A stretch of DNA of 64,000 nucleotides. Origin: Kibdelosporangium philippinense (GTDB lineage Bacteria > Actinomycetota > Actinomycetes > Mycobacteriales > Pseudonocardiaceae). The stretch lies in the NCBI RefSeq assembly GCF_021390435.2, contig NZ_JAJVCN010000001.1, positions 2,604,001 through 2,668,000 on the forward strand, read 5' to 3'. Of this stretch, positions 1 through 7,360 are shown piece by piece (position 1 is the stretch's first letter; every line of letters begins with the position of its first letter). Both the position numbers and the translations under genes were made by a program. The notes beneath the pieces were generated by a model. That model did no database searches and was not told the origin of the DNA. It saw only the letters and a program-made list of their open reading frames with translations.

Positions 1-183
1 GACATCGAGCATGGCACGATACGCAATCACGGGGAGCCTTCTGGTCCGGACTTGATCTTCGCAATCCAGTTCTACCAAGGGCTCCCCGCCCATCTTTCCC
101 CGGGTCTCACCACTCCCCAGCACATCGACCAGCGCTCGTCCGAGCAGCTTCGCGGCTCAACAAACGAACCAGAATCTTGGTGA
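1..183 (+). CDS. C-terminal end of an unidentified protein (partial)
   Basis: An open frame runs from the window edge to a TGA at 181-183 and encodes about 60 residues (ending NEPESW). About three quarters of its codons end in G or C, as expected for a real gene here. I do not recognise the fragment; there is a short hydrophobic stretch (DLIFAIQFYQGL) and no diagnostic motif. It lies about 100 bp upstream of the putative RiPP precursor on the same strand, so it may be another gene of that cluster, but this is inference. Confidence 0.5.
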   Translation, partial: DIEHGTIRNHGEPSGPDLIFAIQFYQGLPAHLSPGLTTPQHIDQRSSEQLRGSTNEPESW

Positions 184-285
184 GATTACCTCATTGATTA
201 GGGCGACACTGGTTTCCGGGCTCCCGCTGGCGCAAACTTTTTTCGCACCACCAATTCAGCGGGGATTCTGAGATTGGGGAACACC

Positions 286-474
286 GTGACCGCCACCTTT
301 GCAACCGCCACTCTGACCGACACCATCGCGACTTTCTTCGCGGGCACGACCGACACCGTGGCCACCGACCTCGTGATCGACGAACTCGACCAGTGGCACA
401 ACCCGATGGACTCGGTCGCCAGCTTCAGCAAGCCGACGTTCAGCCACGTCGCCATTGGTGCGCACCAGTTATGA
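286..474 (+). CDS. Putative RiPP (TOMM-type) precursor peptide, 62 aa
   Basis: GTG at 286 is preceded by GGGGA at 276-281 with about 5 nt spacing; a TTG at 274 would add four residues. The peptide ends at TGA 472-474, which overlaps the ATG of the YcaO gene as ATGA, so the two are translationally coupled. The first 27 residues are very Thr-rich (11 Thr). An acidic stretch DLVIDELDQ follows, resembling a leader segment that an RRE domain could bind, and then a tail (WHNPMDSVASFSKPTFSHVA...) with four Ser and one Thr but no Cys. The last sense codon is the rare TTA. Assignment as the substrate of the adjacent cyclodehydratase rests on position, size and composition, not on recognised homology. 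The alternatives are an unrelated small protein or a leader ORF. Confidence 0.5.
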   Translation: MTATFATATLTDTIATFFAGTTDTVATDLVIDELDQWHNPMDSVASFSKPTFSHVAIGAHQL

Positions 475-2750
475 CCGCGCCAGGTGCGCCGACAGGACGG
501 GTGGTCGGCTTCAAACGCCACCTGCGCGTCGAGGTGATCAAGGGCGAGGCCGTGTATCTCTTCTCCGAGCGCGGCGTGACGGCGTTGAAGGGCTCCGACG
601 CTGAGGCCCTCGCGCCACTGTTGGACTGCACCCGCGACCTTCCGGGCCTGCTCCGGGATGTCCCCGCGGGCGTGGCCCCCGAGCAGGTCGGAAGGTTCAT
701 CGCCCGGCTCGACCAAGCCGGGCTGCTCACCCTCGGGCCGCCGCCGGGCACCGGCGCGGCCGAACGTGCCAGGGCGTACTGGGAAGCCGCTGGCACGGAC
801 GCCGACGCGGCCGTGGCGAACACCGCGGCCAAGCAGGTCCTGGTCATCGCGACCGGGACCACGGATCCGTCGGACGCGCTCAACGCGTTGCGACAGGCTG
901 GGTTGAGCGCACAGGTCGGCTCGGGCGAGCTGACCACCGACGATCCGGCTGACCTCTCGGTCGTCCTGTGTGATGACTACCTTTCACCGGACCTTGCCGA
1001 CATCGACGCGGTGCACCGGGCCGCACGCCGGCCGTGGTTGCTGGCCAAACTCATCGGTGCGCAGGTGTGGCTTGGTCCGGTCTTCGACTCGCCCGAACTC
1101 GGCTGCTGGCACTGTTTGGCCAGCCGGGTGTGGGCACATCGCGATGCCGAGGCGCACGTGCAAGACGCGCTGGGACGCGTGGGCCCGGCATCGCGCCCAG
1201 TCGCCTCGTTGCCCGCGTCGGACACGATGGCCGCGCACCTGATGACCCTTGAGGTCACCAAATGGCTTGCCGGATACCGATATCCGGGTCAGCGCGGGGT
1301 GCTGACGTTCGACAGCCTCGACCTGACGGCCAAGCTCCATGAGTTCCGCCGCCGCCCGCAGTGCGCGCTGTGCGGAAATCCGACCTATATGCGCGCGTTG
1401 GCTCGCCAGCCCGTGCGGCTGTCGTCGCAGCCGAAGTCACCGGACAACGCGGGCGGGCATCGTTCGCTTACCCCACATCAGGTGTTCGACCGCTACGAAC
1501 ACCTGATGAGCCCGGTTACCGGCGTGATCAAGGAAATCACGCAACACACGACCGGTCCGGCGTTCTTCAACTCCTTCCGGGCCGGGCCCAATGTGGCCGT
1601 ACGCCGAAACTGCCTGTTCGACCCGAACGCGCCACGCGCGGAAAACGGCGGCAAAGGCGTGACACCGCTGCACGGCAAGGTCAGCGCGATGTGTGAGGCA
1701 CTCGAACGGCACTCCGGGTTCTTCCACGGCGACGAAGAACGAACCAGGGGTAGCTACAAGTCCTTACGCGAGCACGCCATCCATCCGTCCAGCTGCCAAC
1801 TGTTCGACGACCGGCAGTATCCGGGCAGGTCAGCGTGGAACGCGACGCATTCGTCGTTCCAGCACGTGCCAGATCCGTTCGACGACAACCTGGTCGTCGA
1901 TTGGACACCGGTATGGTCCCTTACGCGAGAGCGGCATCGATTGCTCCCCACGGCGATGCTGTACTACGGCGCCCCGCCAGAGGCGGGGTCGGTGTCGCTC
2001 TACGCCGACTCGAACGGCAACGCGGCTGGCAGCTGTCTGGAAGACGCTGTACTGCAAGGACTGCTCGAACTGGTGGAGCGCGACGCGGTGGCGATGTGGT
2101 GGTACAACCGGGTTCAGCGGCCCGGAGTCGATCTGACTGCGTTCGCCGACTCGTGGATCGACGAGTTGCGGGCCGTGCACGCGGGCCTGAACCGGGAGGT
2201 CTGGGTGCTCGACGTGACCGCGGATTCGGGGATCCCGGTGCTGGTGGCGTTGTCACGGCGGACCGACGGCGGGAACGAGGACATCATGTTCGGCTTCGGC
2301 GCACACCTGGACCCACGGGTGGCGCTGCGCCGGGCGTTGACCGAGATGAACCAGCTGATGCCGGTCGTGGTCGACGGTTACAAGTGGAACGAGCCGGAGC
2401 CGTTGCACTGGTGGCAGAACGCGACCGTCGCGAACCAGCCGTACCTGGTGCCGGATCCGGCTGTGCGGGCGCGGGTTCCGTTCGACTATGCCTACGAACC
2501 GTCGTCCGATCTGCTCGACGATGTCACGCAGGTGCGTGGCCGCGTCGAGGCGCTCGGTCTGGAAGTCCTCGTACTGGACCAGACCAGGCCGGACATCGGG
2601 CTGCCGGTGGTCAAGGTGATCGTGCCGGGGATGCGCAGTTTCTGGGCGCGCTTCGCGCCAGGACGGCTGTTCGACGTGCCAGTCCGGCTCGGCTGGTTGC
2701 CGAAACCGACCGCGTACCACGCTCTTAACCCGATCCCGTTATTCATCTGA
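471..2750 (+). CDS. Fused TOMM cyclodehydratase (RRE, ThiF/E1-like, YcaO), 759 aa
   Basis: Predicted to install azoline heterocycles on Ser/Thr/Cys of a ribosomal peptide using ATP. Residues about 13-85 look like the RRE leader-binding fold. About 120-310 is an E1/ThiF-like region with two Cys pairs (CWHC at 212-215 and CALC at 298-301), probably a structural zinc site. About 345-759 is the YcaO domain, with the nucleotide/Mg-binding acidic motifs SAMCEALERHSG (Glu409, Glu412) and LLELVERDA. The C-terminus is NPIPLFI, a degenerate form of the Pro-rich tail (PxPxP) common in TOMM YcaO proteins. ATG 471 overlaps the stop of the small upstream ORF; an upstream in-frame extension to 393 is not needed. 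One TTA codon lies at 1764. The SagB-type dehydrogenase follows 29 nt downstream. The family call is firm; the product is unknown. Confidence 0.9.
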   Translation: MTAPGAPTGRVVGFKRHLRVEVIKGEAVYLFSERGVTALKGSDAEALAPLLDCTRDLPGLLRDVPAGVAPEQVGRFIARLDQAGLLTLGPPPGTGAAERARAYWEAAGTDADAAVANTAAKQVLVIATGTTDPSDALNALRQAGLSAQVGSGELTTDDPADLSVVLCDDYLSPDLADIDAVHRAARRPWLLAKLIGAQVWLGPVFDSPELGCWHCLASRVWAHRDAEAHVQDALGRVGPASRPVASLPASDTMAAHLMTLEVTKWLAGYRYPGQRGVLTFDSLDLTAKLHEFRRRPQCALCGNPTYMRALARQPVRLSSQPKSPDNAGGHRSLTPHQVFDRYEHLMSPVTGVIKEITQHTTGPAFFNSFRAGPNVAVRRNCLFDPNAPRAENGGKGVTPLHGKVSAMCEALERHSGFFHGDEERTRGSYKSLREHAIHPSSCQLFDDRQYPGRSAWNATHSSFQHVPDPFDDNLVVDWTPVWSLTRERHRLLPTAMLYYGAPPEAGSVSLYADSNGNAAGSCLEDAVLQGLLELVERDAVAMWWYNRVQRPGVDLTAFADSWIDELRAVHAGLNREVWVLDVTADSGIPVLVALSRRTDGGNEDIMFGFGAHLDPRVALRRALTEMNQLMPVVVDGYKWNEPEPLHWWQNATVANQPYLVPDPAVRARVPFDYAYEPSSDLLDDVTQVRGRVEALGLEVLVLDQTRPDIGLPVVKVIVPGMRSFWARFAPGRLFDVPVRLGWLPKPTAYHALNPIPLFI

Positions 2751-2779
2751 AAGACGGGCACGCAGCAAGAGAGGATCCA

Positions 2780-4270
2780 GTGTTCCAGCACCTCACCGAC
2801 GAACCGGAACGCGTACGGCTGTGGTCCTTGCGCGAGGACGCGTTGGTTGAGACGGGATCCGACGACTCACTGCTGGTCTTCACGCGCTGGGGCGACATCG
2901 AGATCGACGACCCGAGCCCGGTGGTCAGGGAATGGCTCTACCGGATGAGCCTCGGCCCGGTGTCGCTGGAGAACCTGCTGCCGCCCCAGCCCGATGAGCA
3001 CGCAAGGCCGGTCGAGGACGACCCGGAGTACGACCGGGTGCAGAACGTGCTGTCCAAGCTGGGCAGTTGCGTTGTGCACTCGCTCGGGCTCGCTGACATG
3101 GGCGGGCCGTTGCTGTCTGCCGTGCCGATTTCCCGTAAGGCGTCGTTTCAGCTGCCCAGGATCGAATCCGACCATCCCGTCCGGCTGTCCCGGTTCGCCG
3201 CCATGCGGGCCAGTGACGGCGAGGTCGTGCTCGAATCACCACTGGCCCGGCATCGAGTGATTTTCCACCGGTCGTTGGCCACGCGCGTGATCGGCTCGCT
3301 TGGCAAGGCGACGACCGTGGCGGATCTGGCGCCCGCGTTGGACGTCCCCGAAGCGTTAGTGGCGGACATCGTCACGTACGTCGCTGCGGTGGGGATGATC
3401 GTGCTCAGTGAGAACGGCGGTAGCGCGCCCACCGCGCGGTTCGCTGAGGACAGTGATCCGTCGCTTGTGGTCTGGTCGCACAGTGACCTGCTGTTCCACG
3501 CGCGCAGCAAGCTGAGCAAGCCTGACGCGCCGCGTCAGGCGACGTATCCACGTGGCGACAAGATGCCGCCACCGCCCGCGGTCAAGCCCTTGCCGGATGG
3601 GCCACGATACCCCCTGCACAAACCGGTGCTCGCGGAAATCGTGGACGCCGACCCGAAGTTCACCGAGGTACTGGAAAACCGCCGATCCTTTCGGAAATTC
3701 GCCCGCCGACCCCTTACCGCGCACGGGCTCGGTGAGTTGTTGTTTCGGTCCGCACGCATTCGTTCGGTACGGCCCGCGGAAGGCGGCGGGGTGAGCTATG
3801 CGGTTTCCGATCGGCCGTACCCAAGCAGTGCCAGTCTGCACGAGCTGGAGCTTTACCTGACCCTGGATAGGTGTTCCGACTTGCCACGCGGGATTTATCA
3901 CTATGACCCCTTAGGGCATGCGTTGACGCTTATCAATACGTCGTCAGACAAAGTAGGAGAATTACTGGACGACGCGAAGGCGGCGACCGGTGCAATACAG
4001 CGGCCACCCGCGTTGATCACGATGACCGCGCGGATGGGCAGGTTGTCATGGATGTACAACGGGATCGCGTACGCGACTACTCTGCGGCATGTCGGTGTAC
4101 TGCAGCAGACGCTCTATCTTGTGGCGACCGCGATGGGTCTGGCGCCATGCGCGCTTTCCGTGGGTGATATAGAAGTATCCGACAGTGCCTTCCTGCTTCA
4201 GTGGCCGTCCGAAGTCACTGTAGGTGGGTTTGTCGTCGGGTTACGGCCCGAAGTGCCTGCGGAGGCGTGA
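2780..4270 (+). CDS. SagB-type FMN dehydrogenase (azoline oxidase), 496 aa
   Basis: Family members oxidise azolines made by the cyclodehydratase to aromatic azoles using FMN. The nitroreductase fold is in the C-terminal half: ENRRSFRKFARRPL opens the FMN-binding region (about residue 295), followed by the SagB/ThcOx block YPSSASLHELELYL and a Gly/Leu-rich end. The N-terminal half (about 1-270) is an additional domain often found in SagB homologues. GTG 2780 is preceded by an AGAGAGGA Shine-Dalgarno sequence. The gene carries four in-frame TTA codons (3356, 3911, 3962, 4241), which in streptomycete-type actinomycetes depend on the bldA tRNA. It follows the YcaO gene closely and is probably co-transcribed. 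A generic nitroreductase role is the alternative, but context favours azole formation. Confidence 0.88.
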   Translation: MFQHLTDEPERVRLWSLREDALVETGSDDSLLVFTRWGDIEIDDPSPVVREWLYRMSLGPVSLENLLPPQPDEHARPVEDDPEYDRVQNVLSKLGSCVVHSLGLADMGGPLLSAVPISRKASFQLPRIESDHPVRLSRFAAMRASDGEVVLESPLARHRVIFHRSLATRVIGSLGKATTVADLAPALDVPEALVADIVTYVAAVGMIVLSENGGSAPTARFAEDSDPSLVVWSHSDLLFHARSKLSKPDAPRQATYPRGDKMPPPPAVKPLPDGPRYPLHKPVLAEIVDADPKFTEVLENRRSFRKFARRPLTAHGLGELLFRSARIRSVRPAEGGGVSYAVSDRPYPSSASLHELELYLTLDRCSDLPRGIYHYDPLGHALTLINTSSDKVGELLDDAKAATGAIQRPPALITMTARMGRLSWMYNGIAYATTLRHVGVLQQTLYLVATAMGLAPCALSVGDIEVSDSAFLLQWPSEVTVGGFVVGLRPEVPAEA

Positions 4271-4362
4271 ACAGGGTGACTGCAGCTTGCTGCAGGGCCT
4301 ATCCTCGCAGGTTGACGTGTACTCTCTACGCATGCCGAGAGCGTGACGACGCTGGGGGGAAA

Positions 4363-5574
4363 ATGAGCCCAGACTCGGACGGTAACGACTTATCCGTCAG
4401 CTCGACACTCGCCCCTAAGGTGGCAAGAGGGGTCGTTGTCACGGTCTTCAGTTGCATAGCGGTGCTCGCCTTTATCAGGGTGCTGCTCTTGCCGGACGTT
4501 GGACTGGCAAGCAAGTTGCTGTCCGCGGTCTACCTGATCGTCCTGCTGTCGATCCAGATTTTGTGGACTTCTCGGCGCGCGGCTGAACTGTCACCGCTGT
4601 TGCGCTACTCGGCGCTGTTCGTTCAGGCCTGCCTGGTGTATCTGCCGTTGCTCCAGTTCAGGGAAAACTGGGTTTCGATGCCAGGGTTCCTGGCCGGAAG
4701 CGCGCTTCTGATGCTGCCGCCATTGTGGGGCTGGCTGACCGCGGGACTTGTCGTGGTGAGTATGACTTACGCGCAGGCGGAATTCAGCCAGGGACAGGTA
4801 GAGCCGGTTGCATACATAACATTGTCCACAATACTGACCGGCTTGCTGGTTTACGGACTGAGCTGGCTGGCGACGCTGGTGACCCAGTTGCATTCGGCCC
4901 GTGAAGAATTGGCGAAGATGGCGGTCGCTCGGGAACGGTTGAGATTCGCAAGGGATCTGCACGACTTGCTCGGCTACAACCTCTCCGCCATCACCCTCAA
5001 GAGCGAGCTGACGCACCGGCTGGTGCTGAAACACCCGGCGCGGGCCCGTGAGGAACTGGTCGAGATCCTGCAGATCTCCCGGCAGGCCTTGGCCGACGTA
5101 CGCGCGGTGGCCAGCGGCTACCGCGCGATGTCCCTTGACGAGGAATGCGAGTCGGCGCGTTCGGTGCTCGCCGCCGCGGATGTCCATGTGACGATGGAAG
5201 TCGAGTACCGAAACCTCCCGGTCCGCGTTTCCACCGTACTGGCAACGGTGTTGCGTGAGGGAATTACAAACCTGTTGCGGCACAGCAAGGCTGAGTCGTG
5301 TGAGATCCTGCTTCGGCAGGACGCCACTACGGTCATGATCATGATGATCAACGACGGCGTTCCGGAGGATCCGGTCGATTCCCGTGAGGACAGTGGGCCA
5401 GGCGGCAGCGGAATCCACAACCTGTCGGCAAGGGTGGCTGAGCTCGGCGGTGAACTGATCGCCGAGTTCGTGCCACAGAAGCGATTCAAGCTGTGCGCGA
5501 CAATGCCCCTGTCAGAACAGCCGGTCACAAGCAAGGACGACGACCTCGACCCACCCCTGCGGGTAGTCTCCTAA
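4363..5574 (+). CDS. Membrane sensor histidine kinase, DesK/NarL-type, 403 aa
   Basis: Probably autophosphorylates in response to a membrane or extracellular signal and feeds the LuxR-type regulator at 5727-6332. About five hydrophobic segments fill residues 22-180. They are followed by a HisKA_3 dimerisation helix (ERLRFARDLHDLLGYNLS, phospho-acceptor His in the RDLHD motif), an N-box (TNLLRHSKA) and a glycine-rich GGSGIHNLSAR box of the HATPase domain. ATG 4363 is preceded by GGGGGGA at 4354-4360; upstream in-frame starts lack this. One TTA codon lies at 4390. It starts about 90 nt after the sagB-like gene, so it may share transcription with the RiPP locus. Confidence 0.88.
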   Translation: MSPDSDGNDLSVSSTLAPKVARGVVVTVFSCIAVLAFIRVLLLPDVGLASKLLSAVYLIVLLSIQILWTSRRAAELSPLLRYSALFVQACLVYLPLLQFRENWVSMPGFLAGSALLMLPPLWGWLTAGLVVVSMTYAQAEFSQGQVEPVAYITLSTILTGLLVYGLSWLATLVTQLHSAREELAKMAVARERLRFARDLHDLLGYNLSAITLKSELTHRLVLKHPARAREELVEILQISRQALADVRAVASGYRAMSLDEECESARSVLAAADVHVTMEVEYRNLPVRVSTVLATVLREGITNLLRHSKAESCEILLRQDATTVMIMMINDGVPEDPVDSREDSGPGGSGIHNLSARVAELGGELIAEFVPQKRFKLCATMPLSEQPVTSKDDDLDPPLRVVS

Positions 5575-5577
5575 GCC

Positions 5578-5617
5578 GTGTCCACCGTTGCGGAACAGTG
5601 TGTCCACCATTGCGGAA
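5578..5617 (+). repeat. Tandem direct repeat, 22-bp period
   Basis: GTGTCCACCGTTGCGGAA at 5578-5595 recurs with one mismatch (A for G) starting at 5600. The spacing of 22 bp is about two helical turns. It lies just after the kinase stop codon, in the gap between the convergent kinase and response-regulator genes. A regulator-binding site or simple repeat are both possible; nothing else identifies it. Confidence 0.5.
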
Positions 5618-5726
5618 GCATGAAATACACGTTGCGACACCACGAAATTCCCGTTGCTGCACCTACCGCCGTTAGCCCATGGCGTGTTTGTGGCACCACG
5701 AAAGCCTGGCCCGGCAACCTACTCCC

Positions 5727-6332
5727 TTACAGCCATCCTGCTTCCGTCGCGATCCTGATCGCGTCGACGCGGTTGCGCGCGTTCAGCTTCCCGGCGATCG
5801 TCGTCAGGTAATTGCGCACGGTTCCCACTGACAGGTACAGCTTCGCCGCGATTTCCGCAGCGTCCGCACCATGCGCGGCCAGCCGGAGAACTTCGCTTTC
5901 CCTGGTGGTCAACGGGCAATCAGTGCTGTCCCACGCCGCGAGAGCCAGTTGACTGTCAACGACCCGACGGCCCGCCGCCACGCTGCGGATCGCGTCAGCG
6001 AGCTCGCTGGCCGGTGCGTCCTTCAGCATGAAGCCGCTGACGTGGGCAGACAGTGCCCTCCGCAGCGTTCCTGGGCGGCCGAGGCCGGTCAGGATAAGGG
6101 TTCTCACTTCGGGCAGGGCCGTACGGATTTCGGCGGCCGCTGTCAGGCCGTCCTTGCCTGGCAGGTCGATGTCCAACAGCGCTACGTCGGGACGGTGTTT
6201 GTGTGCGGCGGGCAGGATCTCGTCGCCCGACGACATTTCCGCGACCACCTCGATGTCGGGCTCGACGTTGAGCAATGCGACGAGAGCACCACGAACCATG
6301 TGCATGTCCTCGGCGATCATCACTCTGATCAT
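5727..6332 (-). CDS. LuxR/NarL-family response regulator, 201 aa
   Basis: A DNA-binding response regulator of the DesR type. The receiver domain (1-120) shows the acidic pair ED at 8-9, the phospho-acceptor Asp in VALLDIDLPGKDG (about residue 54) and the conserved Thr/Lys positions (LILTG, FMLKDAP). The C-terminal GerE/LuxR helix-turn-helix (about 138-195) reads LTTRESEVLRLAAHG followed by LYLSVGTVRNYLTTI. It faces the kinase at 4363-5574 tail to tail, an unusual arrangement since DesK/DesR pairs are usually co-directional. Partnership is inferred from adjacency. Target genes could include the RiPP operon. Confidence 0.9.
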   Translation of the reverse strand: MIRVMIAEDMHMVRGALVALLNVEPDIEVVAEMSSGDEILPAAHKHRPDVALLDIDLPGKDGLTAAAEIRTALPEVRTLILTGLGRPGTLRRALSAHVSGFMLKDAPASELADAIRSVAAGRRVVDSQLALAAWDSTDCPLTTRESEVLRLAAHGADAAEIAAKLYLSVGTVRNYLTTIAGKLNARNRVDAIRIATEAGWL

Positions 6333-6514
6333 CGGTGCCCCCTTCCATCGATGACACCCATTAACCCGAGATCATAGGGGTTTTGCCGCTCATTCGGATC
6401 GGCTGATAGGGGAATGCGCTGCGTTCTGGGTGTCCGTCCAGGTGTGTGCGAACTCGCTGTATTCGGCCGATCACGCGAAGTGCGCCTGGTAATTCCCCTA
6501 AAACACGACGTTTT

Positions 6515-7096
6515 TCAAACGCATTTCTGTCGCTTGATCAGGTCAATGCGGGCAACACTGGCACGGATGGCGTACGCGTGCCGCCCGATGGGTGCAATCC
6601 GGCGTGCTCCGGCGTGCGCCGCGCCGGAATCGACGCGATGCGACGGGCCGTGGCGACGACCGCGGACCACGGTGGCAGGGTGCGGCAACGACCTCGGTCG
6701 TTCAATCCACGGACACCCGTTTTTCGCGTCGAATTCGCACGGTACAACCACACGTGCGCCGCTGGGTACCGGATGGACTTCGATGCGTCGAAGCACGTCT
6801 TCGTGCTTCGGTGCGCCATGGCACGCAGGCCGGGTCAGAAACATCCACCACTGGCCGTCGCTGTCGGCGAGCACCGGCCCGGCCAGCATCGCGATCCGCA
6901 GGTCGGCAAGGACTTCACGGCCGAGGCGGTGCGGCATCACGACCGCGTCGGCGACCTCGCCGAGCCGCATCACCAGCCTGCCCGGCCGCACTTCGATGGT
7001 CACCGGCCAGCCGAAGCGTTCCTCGTAGCACGTCCGTGCGTCGGACAGCGAACGTAACCGTTCCAGTGTTGGATTTCTCGTGCTGGTCCCGGTCAT
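6515..7096 (-). CDS. Hypothetical protein, possibly primase/polymerase-like small domain, 193 aa
   Basis: ATG at 7096 is preceded on the minus strand by GGAGGGG with good spacing; the longer frame to 7192 lacks a ribosome-binding site. Residues 8-100 contain a well-ordered block (ARTCYEERFGWPVTIEVRP, VVMPHRLGREVLADLR, GQWWMFLTRP) that recalls small proteins related to the N-terminal prim-pol fold in actinomycetes. I am not certain of this assignment. The C-terminal third is basic and probably disordered. Function unknown. Confidence 0.6.
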   Translation of the reverse strand: MTGTSTRNPTLERLRSLSDARTCYEERFGWPVTIEVRPGRLVMRLGEVADAVVMPHRLGREVLADLRIAMLAGPVLADSDGQWWMFLTRPACHGAPKHEDVLRRIEVHPVPSGARVVVPCEFDAKNGCPWIERPRSLPHPATVVRGRRHGPSHRVDSGAAHAGARRIAPIGRHAYAIRASVARIDLIKRQKCV

Positions 7097-7360
7097 AGTG
7101 CCCCTCCAGATGAAAACACCAAAATGTATACGCCGGGCCACTCGAGTCCGGGTAGTAGCGCCCTCATGAAGTCCCGTATGAGATTGCGCCACGACCGGCT
7201 ATGAAGAACACCCAGTCGTTCACCGCGCTCACTCATACCGGTCGGTGACAACCGCACACCTATCTTGATGACCCGTGCACTGGAAAAGGTTTCGATCAGC
7301 GCTGACCATTTTTTGTGGGGACGACTTCAGCCGATACAACGGCGACGAAAGGCTTTGGCG

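Noticed and set aside
198..716. Minus-strand ORF opposite the precursor and YcaO start
   Set aside because: No motif or ribosome-binding site; antisense to a well-supported coding region.
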